This document shows, piece after piece, positions 1-12,000 of a stretch of DNA of 64,000 nucleotides. The position numbers and the translations under genes were made by a program. Positions within the stretch are counted from its first letter, which is position 1. Every line of letters starts with the position of its first letter. The notes beneath the pieces were generated by a model. It worked only from the letters and a program-made list of their open reading frames with translations. It was not told where the DNA came from and searched no databases. Source of the DNA: Tetraselmis striata (Eukaryota; Chlorophyta; Chlorodendrophyceae; Chlorodendrales; Chlorodendraceae); assembly GCA_006384855.1 (NCBI GenBank), contig VCJN01002572.1, positions 62,001 through 126,000 of the forward strand, written 5' to 3'.

Positions 1-73
1 GGGGTCATGCGTTGGCAGCGCCGCATAGGCGGGTGATCATGAGTGGGGAGGGGGGGGGGGGGGGGGAGCACAC

Positions 74-3000
74 CCGCTGCCGCCTCGCGCGCGGCCGGCG
101 CCCCGTGGCGCAGCAGCTGCACGAGCGGCTTGACGGCGCCCTCCTGCCCGATCAGCCGCTTGTACGCGTCCACGAGCGACAGGTTCCACAGCGCCTTGGC
201 GGCCGCCTGGCTTGCGCCGGGGCAGTCCATGCTGACCAGCCGGACCAGCGGCCGGATGCCGCCGGCCTTCACAATGGCGGACTTGACCCTGGGCGAGGAC
301 AGGCGGAGCAACGCGGCGGGGGTCAGCAGGGCAGCGGGCTGGACGGCAGCCGTGGCGGGCACAAACTCTTTGCGGCGAGGAAATGCGGTTGGAAATTGCA
401 CCGGAGTCATACGGCTGAAGTACGAGGAATAAATTCTACGGGGGGCGATGCCCGGCAATAAGACCGCTACCCTTGTTCGCTTGGTTGAGCGGTCGTCTCG
501 TATGCGAGAGGTCCCAGGATCGAATCCTGGCCAATGTGTTTACCCGGTTGATGCATTAGCCCATCGGGGTTCGAATGAGGCAATGGTCCAAGGGCTGTGC
601 CAGACCTAAGACTTCAGTTGGCGCAAGAGGTCGAGTGCTGGGGCGGCTTCGGCTGATGTCCCGGGGCGAACTTTACTTTACTTTCAAGACCACTACTGCG
701 AACAAGCACCCGCCCTGCCCGCCAGATGTGGACGGAACTACGGCGGTGCTACGGTCGCCCGACGCACCTATAGGAACCCTTATATGATAAAGCCTCACAT
801 TGGGCTGGCATGCACCCTACTGTGAGAACATTCGCCGATATAGTTCCGCTGTAGTGTTGTCTACATTTGCCCTCTGGCAGGCATTTGGCGGGTTCGCGTT
901 CGCCGTGCTCTCAGTACCACGGCGCGGCAGCACCCTCACCAGAACCGGCAATACATGCCACACACACGGACACACACGCACATTTATGATAGAATCTTTA
1001 TAAAGTATTATTATAAAATATCATACACATGGTCGTCATGCTGCTCCCACCTCGGCACGCCGGTCTCGCAGTATGGCATGCTTGCCGTACTTACCAGTGG
1101 GCACCCACTGCTCGTCCCATGTATTGTGCCTGAACACCACAGGTCTCCGTGTCTCGGGCTTCTCATGCACATAGAACGTAGGCGGAAATTTATAAGAAAC
1201 GGCGGTGCCAGGCCGTGTGTAAATTTGCCGCCCGTCTAGCGGTTTTTTCCTACTTGTACTGTAATCTCTTAGTACTCTTACCATAATGTATATTACATGC
1301 CGTTTATATCGGTACGGCACCGCAAGATAGCGTAATGCTGTGCGATAATAGTAATAGCGCAGATAGGATATGGATTCATGGTACGGCCGTACCAGGTACA
1401 TGCAAACAACGCGTAGGAATCGTCAGTGATCTCTATCTAATGTGAACCAACACACGTAACAGCTTTTCCTGAATTACTGCGCAGTACTGAGTGGAATAAT
1501 GTACTTAGTGCTTTCCGAAATCAATTTGCAATCCGACCAAGATGTATCTGTTAGTTTTGTTTCAAATACAAGTCAAAGTCTAAAGACAGTGTGTTATCTA
1601 TATTCCATTCTATTGTATTTGCCGCACTTGCATCCTAATAATATACTGGTGTGTTGTATATATATATATATGTGTGCGTGTTTACGGGAGCCAATGCATC
1701 TGTACCAACCCGCACCATAAGCCTCAGATTGGCGTAGCCGACGGGGCATTTGATAAATGGTTCCGCTACAACTTCATGCATATTTGACAGGTGAGTAGGA
1801 TCTCGCTCGCACTGCTTTTGTTGCCGCGCGTGTCGGCACACCCATAGCCTGTAGGATACCAGCGAGGCTGCATGCAAGCCCAATTGGCAGAGGCGAACAG
1901 TGCTCTCACAGGCGTGCCGGCACCCGGGTACAAACAGTATCATCCCACTGACACCGGACGCAGGTATCATGCTGCTTAGGGCTCGTTCCGCATCTTAAAT
2001 GCGGTACATTCGCTCTGCGGGGCCCCCAAAAACGGTGACCTGTTTTGCGCCGGAATCTTCGCGCTGTATTTGTGGTATATTCTGGACATTTTTCCGTCTT
2101 AAAGGAGGCGTTTTCCGGCGTCACACCGCATAACGGCACCAAGCGGACAAAACTATTGAAATTTAAAAAATTAAAAATGAAAAACGGCCCTTTAACAAAC
2201 CTTTTCAAGGGGTGTTTTAATAGCACAATGCACCTGCTATTGTGCATTGTGCTATTAAATGCAGAATAGCAAACCTATTAATTTTTGGGTTCAATACGTT
2301 AATTGTTCCTCCTTGCGGGGGGGGGGGGGGGGGGGGGGTCACAGATGGTGTGTATCCGCCGACCGTTTGTTTTTGTATCAGGTAAGCAAGCACGGAGCGT
2401 CTGCCGCTGTAAACCAATCATATGAGCAATCAGATTAGCACTGGACATTCAGATTAGGTCTAAACTTTGGTGAAGAACCGGCAGCCCCAAGGTTTGGCAG
2501 ACTCGTGTAAGAAAAAAAGCGGAGCGCCCCCCCCCCCCCCCCACCCCCCTCCCCTGCTCCTCCCCCCCCCCCCCCACCCACACCCCCCTCCCCCTGGCGC
2601 CGCATGCCTGTGCTCGCCTCCGGCATGTGGGCCGCGCCATGCGCCCGCATGGCCAGACCGCGGGCTGGGCCCCGCACCGGGAGTTGATGCTGAGGTTGAC
2701 GAGCGCGCCCGCCGCGGCCTCGCGCCCGTTGGCGCTCCCGGTGCTGAGCACGCCCAGGAGCGGCGCGATGCCGCCGCTCTCGCAGATGAGCACGCGCGTC
2801 ATGTCGTCGAAGGCCAGCTCCAGCAGCGCGCCGGCGGCCGCGTCCTTGCAGGCCTGGGTGCCGCACACCAGAAGGCGCACCTGCCGGGCAAAGGAATGGG
2901 GGAGGAGGGGCAGGAGGGGCGGAAGGGGGGGGGGGGGCAGGGTATGGCATCAATTTAAAATTGATTACAACGTGCCAGTCTGCCGCTCTCTGCTGCCCAG

Positions 3001-6000
3001 AAAGAGTTGATCGGAGGGCATGCCGTCCCTAACCACGATGGGAAACACATAGTGTAGTCACAGCTAAAGCTACGGCCGGCCTCTGGTGTTTCCAGGCCCC
3101 GCCTCCTTCCGTCGGTATGGCATCAGCCTCAGCGCACCGCAGGCAAGGGGGGGGGGGGGGGGGGGGGGGGAAGGGATGGTGGGGGTCGCACCAGGGGCGC
3201 CACTGCGCCGCTTTCGGACAGGCGGCTGCGGTTGCGCTCCTCGACCGCCATGTTCCAGATGGCTGATGGGTGAGGAGGGAGAGGGAGAGGGGAGAGGGGG
3301 GGGGGGGGGGGGGCATTGGAAGAGAGGGTTTTGGTTAAGGGGGAGTCATCAGGACGGAGGCACGAGCAGCAGGCGCCCCGACCTCACGGCGCGGAGCAAG
3401 GCATCCGCATGCACGGACTCCCCCGGGGGAAGGGGGGGGGGGGGGGGGTTCGCACCCTTGGCGGCCGCCTCCTGCGCCTCCGGGATGGCGCTGTCGGTGA
3501 GCAGCCTCACAAGGTAGGGGATCGCGCCCTCGCGGACGAGCAGCTCGCGCGTGGCATCCTGTTCTCACCAACGGGGGGCGCGCGCCAGCAGGCAAGCACG
3601 GAACTCAGTCACCCCAGGGAATGGGGGGGGGGGGGGGTTAAGGCGGTGCAACTATACCTGCGACTGATTATCATTATCCCAAATTCGCACATCTAGGGTT
3701 AAATCTGCCCGGTTAGTAAGTACGCCGCAAATCACCCGACATGCGGCGGCTTGGGCGACAAACTCCAGCTGTCGGTGAGTCCGAGTAGAAAGTGGCTCAA
3801 CACACCCCGAAACCACTGTTGGAAGCGCGTGTCCGGAGTGTCCACTCGGAGCCCAGTCAGTGGCCAGTTAATGAATTGAAACATGATAACTTGGTTAGTA
3901 ACCGGTTATTGCCCTGTTGCTACCCCCCCCCTTTCGAAATAGTGGCGACACCACCGGTATTGGTGCCACGGGCCAAGGCGCCACGAGAGTAGACGAGACC
4001 ACCGGTATCGCGGATCTACAGCGAATCCTCTCATCCGGGTGCCGGCGCGCCTACAACAACCCGTTACATTGTAAGCCCCAAATCGAGCGCTCACACGCAA
4101 TCCATTAAACCATGTGCTACAGTTCTGATATGGTTTCGTCAACATGTGACTTCTGGCAGGCAGGGCGGCCGGCTCTTATTCACACGGTCTTTATCACTGG
4201 GCGCCGGCACCCGTAGGTTGCATCCACCCCCACTTGGCGGCGGGTGTGGGCCACCTGGACAGCCAGGCTCCACATGATCTTGGCCGCCGACTCGAGGGCC
4301 GCGGGCGGCGCGTCCGCGCCCAGCGCCTCGAGCACGCCGCGCACCCCGTCGGCCTCCAGCAGCGCCTGCCGCCCGCGCTCGCCCGTCGACGAGATGACCC
4401 ACAGCGCCCCGAGGGCGGCGACCTGGATGGCGACCTGCGGGCGGCGGAGGAGGGCCACGAGCCTGGGCACCGCGCCTGAGCGGCACAGCGGGAAGGAGGA
4501 AAGGGGTGTCAGCCGGCAGCCATGCGTCGGCTCGGGGCGGTGATGGGATGCGCCGCCATGCCGATTGCCAATTGCCAATTGCCGATTGTCGACCCGGCGG
4601 GGCCTTTGACCCCTGGTCCTGTCATCCATGGATATAAAGCGACACAAGTGCGCGGCAGAGGGAGGGAGGGGAAAGATGATCTGCGCGCTATTGACGACAT
4701 CGACTGCCTCGTCTAAAGCCACTTGGTCATCCGCAAAGAGGCGACCTGACTATCTTATTCAGGGAAGAAAGCCCATGAGCGCCGCCGCATTGATGGAGGT
4801 CCTGCCATGGGAGAAGGGGGGGGGGGGGGGGGAGGGCACCAGCAAGCAGCACCGCTTCGTGCATACTGGCGCTCTCCGACAGGATGCTGATGGCGCCGGC
4901 AGCTGCCTCCGCCTCCGCGTCCGACGTGGAGTTGAGGAGAGCCGCCAGCGCCGGGATGCCGCTCGCCTGCGGGACCCCGTGCAGGCGAGCACTCATGGGC
5001 ATGCGCAGCAGCGGCAACGCCGGCAGTGGCGCCGTCCCACGCAAAGGGAGCGGTGGAGAGGCGCTGAGGTCGCAGAGCTTGACCCGCTTGACATGTGCCA
5101 CGTGGATCTGCCGGGGAGCTGACTGGTATCTATTGAGGACACCGACTGCGAAGGCAATGTCCGGTCTGGTGCACATGGGGAGGAAGTTCAATGAGCCAAG
5201 GTCGCAAAGCGTACCCGCTTGATCCGCATCCGGACTTTGCTGTTCTGCGCGAGGTTCCATATCGCCTTGGCCGCCGCCTCGCAGGTGCCGCCGCCGCAGC
5301 CGGCGCCCTCCGGGATGACCAGCAGCTGCAGGAGCGCCTCCACGCCGCCCGCGTCCGCGATGGTGCTCTTGTTGCCGTCGTCGCACACCAGGTTGCACAG
5401 CGCACCTGGCGCACGGACGGCAATGGGGTGGCCGGCTGAGAGGGAGTCCCACGCATCGCACGTGCGCGCGTGAGGACCTGCGCTCTCCGCCTTCCTATTG
5501 CTAGAAACCTCCGCTTTAGTTCTGCGACAATTTTGTCGTCAATTGGCCTCTGGCAAGCAGGGCAGGTTTTTATCCACAGCGTTCTTATGACCGCGTCAGC
5601 ACCCGTATACCTGTGATGATTATTCCTACTCTTATCAGTACACTCCACTACGACATTGCCGGTGTTGCTGCATGGTGTCCAGGCCACTGCTATATAGTCT
5701 GGCATAGTATGACACCGGGTGGCTCAGAACCTGCCACCGCCTCCTTCATCGCCAGCCTCTCGGTCGTGACCAGCAGGTGGACCAGCATCGGCAGCGCGCC
5801 CAGGTCGGCGATGGTGCGCCGGTTTGTCTCCAGCAGCGCCAGCTCCAGCAGCGCGCCTGGTCAACGCCACCGCGGCCGCGTCAGAGCCCTCCCGGTCCAC
5901 TTACTGACCAGCTGGAAGGTGCGTTGCGGGAAAGGGGGGGGGAGTGGGAGGGGCATGTGTGTTGTGGGGTGAAGAGGGGTAGGGCCGCGTAGCACCTGCG

Positions 6001-9000
6001 GCCGACTCCTGCGCGGTGTGAGTGCTCGAGCCCAGAAGGGACACCAGCGGCACGAGGCCGCCTGCCGCCGCGATGGCCAGCTTATTCTGCGGCGCCACTG
6101 CAAGGTTCCAGAGCGCCTGGACAGCGCGGCGCGCCGCAGGCACAGTCATGCCGAAAGTTGTGTTGGGGCGGCGCTCAGGACACACAGCCTGGGGGCGGGG
6201 GGGGGGGGGGGGGGGGGGGCGAAAACTGCGGTCGCACACCTTGGTGGCGGCCTCCCGCCCGCGCGCGGTGTTGGCGCTGCGGCTGTCGAGCATCGCCACG
6301 AGCGGCGGGATGCACCCGGCGTTGGCGATGGTGAGCTTGTTCTCGTTGCTGACCGACAGGCTCCACAGGGACTGCGCGGCGGCCTCCTTGGCGCGCGGGG
6401 AGCCGGCGGAGAGCAGGCGCACGAGGGGCGGGATGCCGCCGGCCCAGGCGATGGCGGCGCGGTTGCGCTCGCAGACGGCCAGGCCGAGCACGGCGCCGAC
6501 GGCCGCCTCGCGAACGGGCGCCGAGGCGCTGTCGAGCATGTGCACCAGCGGCAGCACGCCGCCCGCCGACACCACCGCCTCCTGCGACGTTTCGTCGACC
6601 ACGAGCAGCGTGGACAGCGCGCTGGCGGTCGCTTCCATCAGGCCCTCGGAGCGCGCCAGTCGGAGCTTCTCCACAAGCAGAGGCACACCGCCTGGGGCGC
6701 AGCGCACCGCGCGGCATGGCGCTGAGCTCAGTGGCTGCCGTCAAAACTCAGCCGCACATTGGCTTCCCGTTCCGACACGCTGACGGTGGCATTTCGATGT
6801 TTCGACAATAGGCAGTGCCGGCGTTTACGATATAGCGCGACCGAAACGTTTGGGGATAAGGGAAGCCGGAAAACAGTGGGGGTGGCGGCCGGAAAACACT
6901 ATCGGGACACAGACCCGCCGATCCGACATTTCCGATACAGTCCTACCAAGGTTCTCAGGCACAACTCCGCGAGTTCGGTTGATGCAGGTCCGTTATGCTG
7001 CTTATCCACCCTCAACAGGCGGTAATTATACGTTTCAATAACGACAGGCACCGGTCGTGCTACCCGTAGGTCAGGTAGCAACCGAGACGCGTCGTCAGAC
7101 AGGCCGAAAAAGATTCCGGGGCAACCCTGCCGAGAGTTCTATACACTTCTGGCGAGGGTGGGCACAGTGAGATTGCGGTCGGCAGGTGGTGCCCAGGGGC
7201 AGTGGCACGGGGGCTGCGTTCCGTTAAGCGACCGCGGGCGGGCTCACCTCCCCGGATGACGGAGCCGGCAGCCTCGTCGGAACGGGCGAGGCAGGTGAGC
7301 GCGCGGATGGCGGCCTCGCACGCAATCTCCGACGGCGGCACCGCGAGGCGGTTGGGGCTCAGCAGCTGCAGCAGCTGCAGCAGGCCGCCGCTCCACATGA
7401 TCGGCTCGATGTTCTCGTCTTCCTCTGCCAGCCGCCACAGCGCCTTGGCGGCCGCCTCCAGCTGCCACACGCCCACCCCCAGTCCACAATCAGTCCGACG
7501 TCATGCTGCGACCCTAGCGCTTCCTACCTCAGCCCTCCCTCGGCACGGCATCCGCATGCCTTTAAAAGCGACGATCGAATAAATCACATCATTCTCATCT
7601 GTTATTTCATCTTAACAAATAAGATATATGTACCTTGCTCGATATAAAACCATCTAAACAGCTCCATTTACGATTTCTCTCTATCTATAATCGCTATATA
7701 TAAATATAGCAAAACGAAGAGTGACTACTTTATTGCGATAATGGGTACTACTGCTAATATTCTGACACGCCCAAGCCCCCCCGCGCAATCAGCGTCGCCG
7801 CTACGCTGGCCAGAGCCGGAGAAAACGTGAGCGGTGAGTCTCCACCTGCGGCGCCTCTCCGCTGCCCAGCATCTGGACCAGGGGCGCAACCGCGCCCTCC
7901 GCCGCGATGCGCGCTTTGTAGGGCTGGAACAGCGCCAGGTTGCTCAGCGCACCTGGCAGGCGCACACCACAGGGAAGCGGGGTCGACACGCCAGGCGCGG
8001 CATCGTGAGGCGCTCGCAGCCTCCGTGACGAATGGCCAAACACATCTAACTATCATCTCTGAGCAGTGCCTGCTGGAATAGTGGAGGTGATGGTTGAGGG
8101 AAAGGTCGCGGTGGGGAGGTGGCGGTGTGTGTGTGTGGTTGGTTGAGGGGAGGATGACGGTGGAAGGGCTACTCACCGGCCGCAGCTTCTCTGGCCCCCG
8201 CGCCGGAACTGTCCAGCAGCGACACCAGCGCGGATATGCCGCCCGACTGGACGATGGCTGTCTTGCTGTCGTCATTGACAGCCAGGTTCCACAGCACTGC
8301 GTGGGGGGGCGAGAGGAGGTCGCCCAGAGAGGGAGGAACGGAGGAGGGGGGGGGGGGGGGGGGGGAGGTGTCAGACCAGTAGTTCGCGGCAACGTCAGCC
8401 CACCACATGATGGGAATATCTTGATAGAAGATTGGTATGTTGATTGATGGGTTAATGATTGATAGCATGCCCTGGTTGGGCTAGATCAGGCATTGGACAC
8501 CACTGATGCGGTAAGGATCCGCCGGTGGTAGGGGGGCATGACGTCCCCGGGTGCCAACGCACCGACAAAAAATCCATTTATAAGACAGCGCCTGCCGTTT
8601 GCCCTCCGCAAAGCAAACGAACATGTCCCAAACGTGTTGCAAACTTAAGACAGTGCCATCAGGAACCCTAAAAAAGTATCTTATTACCAGTTTATCATAG
8701 GCGCGTTGGCCCCTGTTGGGTGAAACTTGGAGACACTTCCCCAGAGGCGCAGAATAAGGCGCAAACACCAGAGTTTGTAGGGGCAGAGGCGGCTGGGGGG
8801 CGGTTGGTTGTGCGAGTGCGGTACCAGCGGCGTGGTGCAGCACGGGGGAGTATGGCGCGCGAGGGGGGCTCACCTTTAGCGGCCGCCTCGCGCGAGCCCT
8901 CGCCGCCGGTGCGGATCATGTCCAGCAGGGCGGGGATGCCGCCGGCGGAGCAGATGAACACGCGGTTGTCGCCATTGACCGCCAAGTTGCAGATGCAGCC

Positions 9001-12000
9001 TGGCATGACATCGAATCAGGGTGGCCACGAGGGCGGGTACAGGGCGTGTCAGTGTGGTAGGCGGACATCTCTACCTCTGGGATGGAGAGAGACGACACCC
9101 TGCCGATTGCGGTTCCGGAATCGGGGGTCTACTACGACGCGAGGCAGTGGAGGGGGGGGGGGGGGGGGGGGGGGCTTGCCTGCGGCTGTCTCCATTGCCA
9201 TCTCATTGCCTGACTCCAGCAGGTGCAGCAAGGGCCCAATGCCGCCGGTGCTGGCGATGAGCACCTTGTTGTTGTCATCGAACGCGAGCTCGAGCAGCGC
9301 GCCCGCGGCAGCCTCCTTGCCGGAGGGGCTGCCGGTTGCGCAGCAGGCCGACGAGCGGGCTGATGCCTCCCGCTCGCGCAATGAGGGCCTTGTTGGTGTC
9401 GTTCACGGCGAGATTCCAGAGTGCCTGCGGAGCGCCATGGCCGGCCAGATCGGCAGGGGACGGCGGCCCACGGTCAGCGTGCAGACGTGAGGAAGCGCGT
9501 GTACAAGTGCAGGCACCGGGACAACAACACTGCAAATAAATCCCCGCCCTGTATGTCAAAAGTCACACATAGACAAAACTATGGCATACTCACGGGTGTA
9601 GCAAATGCTTCTATAGCTTGCATGATTATGGTGGCACATACCATGGGTTCTTGTAGATGCGCCCGCACTGACAAAGATATGCGGCAGGGAATAGATAGAC
9701 ACAGACACAGACAAAGACACACACAGATAGTATATGCCATATATATGTCTATCTATCATATGTCATATACATATGTAACAAATTTCAAATTTTACATATT
9801 ATATATATATATATATCATATGTCATGTATATATAAAAAATATATACAAGATGGCAAGCAGATAATGTAGATGTATATTACATTATCTGCTTGTCCATCC
9901 TTTTATAGCAGTCTGGGACCTTCTGCGAGTCACCTTCGCAGCGGCCTCCTGGCTGAGGGCGGGCGTAGCAGCGCTGGCGTCCTTCAGCAGCGCCACCAGC
10001 GGCGGGATGCCCCCAGCCTGCGCGATGGCGGCCTTGTTGTCGTTGTTGACGCCAAGGTACCACAGCGCGCAGGCCGCAACCTCCTTGGCCGGCTGGCTGC
10101 CGTTGCGCAGCAGCGCGACGAGCGGGTAGATGCCGCCGCACAGAGCGATGGCGACGCGGTTGAGGTGGTTCACGGCAAGCTCCAGCAGGGCGCGCGCCGC
10201 GCTCTCCTTCGCGGTCTCCCCGCCGGAATGCAGCAGCGCCACCAGCGCCTCCACGCCCTGCTCGGCGATAGCACACAAGGGTGAGCATCGCGGCCATGGC
10301 CATTGTCAATGCGCACAAGCCACATTAACAGGCATTATCATTCAGCAGCCATCTAGAGAGGAGAGAGAGGGGGGGGGGGGGGGGGGGGGGGGGAGACCTT
10401 ACATTGAGCTGAAGGGCATCTAAAGGGCATCAAGGCATCATCAGGCCGTGAATCGTGCCAGGGATGGCTGGCGGGCCGGTGGGCGGGCCGCACCTGCTCC
10501 CTTGCAATGGCGATCTTGTTGTCGGGCGCAATGGCGAGCACCGCGAGCGCCGCGGCCGCGGCCTCGCGCGCGCTCTCTTCGTGGCCGCACTGCAGCAGGC
10601 GCACCAGCAGGCCCAGCCCGCCGCGTCCCGCGATGGCGGCGCGCATCTCGTCGGTGTCGGCCAGGGTGGCGAGCACCCGCGCCGCGCTCTCCTGCGCCGC
10701 CTCGCTGCCTCGTGACAGGATGCCCAGCAGCGGCGCCACGGGCGCCATGTCCAGCTCGGGGCCAGGGTCTCTGTTGGCCGTGCCGCCCTCCTCCGGTTCA
10801 ACCTGAGCGGCAGCCGGCGCCAGGGCGACCTCTGGCTCGGGGGCAGGTGCCACCAGCAGGTGGTCCAGCCCCGCGGCGGCAGCCCAGTCGTGGATGGCGG
10901 CCTTGAGCGAGTGGTTGGGCACCATCGTTGCGCTCGTGAGGCGCATGCCCGTCTTGGGGCAGCTCAGGGCGCCCGCCGCAAACCAGCGCTGGATGTTGCC
11001 GCGGTCGTAGCTCTGACCCGTTGCCAGCACCACTGGGTCGCGCATGAGCTCTAGACTGATGGGGCAGCGGAACTCCGGGGGCACGTCCAGCTCCTCCTCT
11101 GCCGGAGCGGCAGGCGCCCCCACCACCGGAGCAGAAGCGGGGGCAGGAGCCGCAACGGGGGCCGGGGTCGCCACCACCACCGCAGGGCCAGGAGGAGCAG
11201 GGGCAGGGGCGGGCATTGAGCCTGCCGCTGCCCCGGCACCCAGCTGGCCTGGCTCCATCTCCAGCTCTGCCTGCACCGCCTGCAGCAGCGACCTGCAGGA
11301 GGGGGTGGAGAGGGGGGGGGGGGGGCGCGCAGCATAGGTCTTGTTTATATGTATGTATATGTACGTATTTTTATATGTACATTTATATATACGTTTATGT
11401 ATATGTATACATATGCATGCAGTTCAGTTTGTATGTATGCATGTATACGGGTGCCAGCGTGGTAGTAGGGACACTGTGAACAAATAACATGCCCTACCTG
11501 CCAGAACTCAAATGTGGACGAAACCATAGCGCATGTTGTCACAGCTTGCATGCAGGGCCAATTAAAGGCATTGTTTACGACTAGTTTTCAATCGCTTAGC
11601 TGTTTACCCAACTGGGAAGCCATGATGCCCTTCAACCACCAACAGCTACATGTAAAGTCTTTCTCTCCCCCCCCCCCCCCCTACGGATACTTACAGGTCT
11701 GTCATGTTTATGTGTGGGTGTGTGAGCGTGCATGTTGAACAGCGACGAGAATGCAGGGTGGGCCGACAGGGAGCGGGGGGGAGAAGGCGGCCGCACCGAG
11801 TGTCGGTCAGGCGAGACAGGCTGGCGCCCATTTCGCCCATGCCGTCGGCCTCCCACTCTGGGCCCGGCTCCTCCTCGCCGTGAAGATCGGCGCTGGCCAC
11901 GCTGGCGCCGTCGCCCTCGTTGGCGGAGGCAAAGGCGCTGCTGCCGCCGCTGCTGCCGGGCCGGCGCGGCGTCCCGAGGCGAGCGGCGCCGGCGGCCGCG

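Larger units (their letters stand above)
289..2677 (-). other. Long repeat-filled intron of the U-box gene
   Basis: This 2389-nt intron is several times longer than the others in the gene (118-696 nt). It carries the SINE at 468-690, an adjacent fragment at 690-780 resembling the interior of the CGGGTGCCGGC MITE family, AT-rich sequence at 980-1730, an 18-bp perfect hairpin at 2216-2259, a 22-base G run at 2317-2338, and C/G-rich sequence next to its donor. No open frame in it has recognisable similarity. Confidence 0.7.

Noticed and set aside
2526..2576. C-rich tracts as proline-rich protein coding
   Set aside because: They lie in introns and give proline/glycine runs in every frame.
6022..6783. 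Long plus-strand open frames opposite the U-box gene exons (up to 253 codons)
   Set aside because: They are shadows of GC-rich ARM exons; the minus strand has the conserved protein and consistent splice sites.
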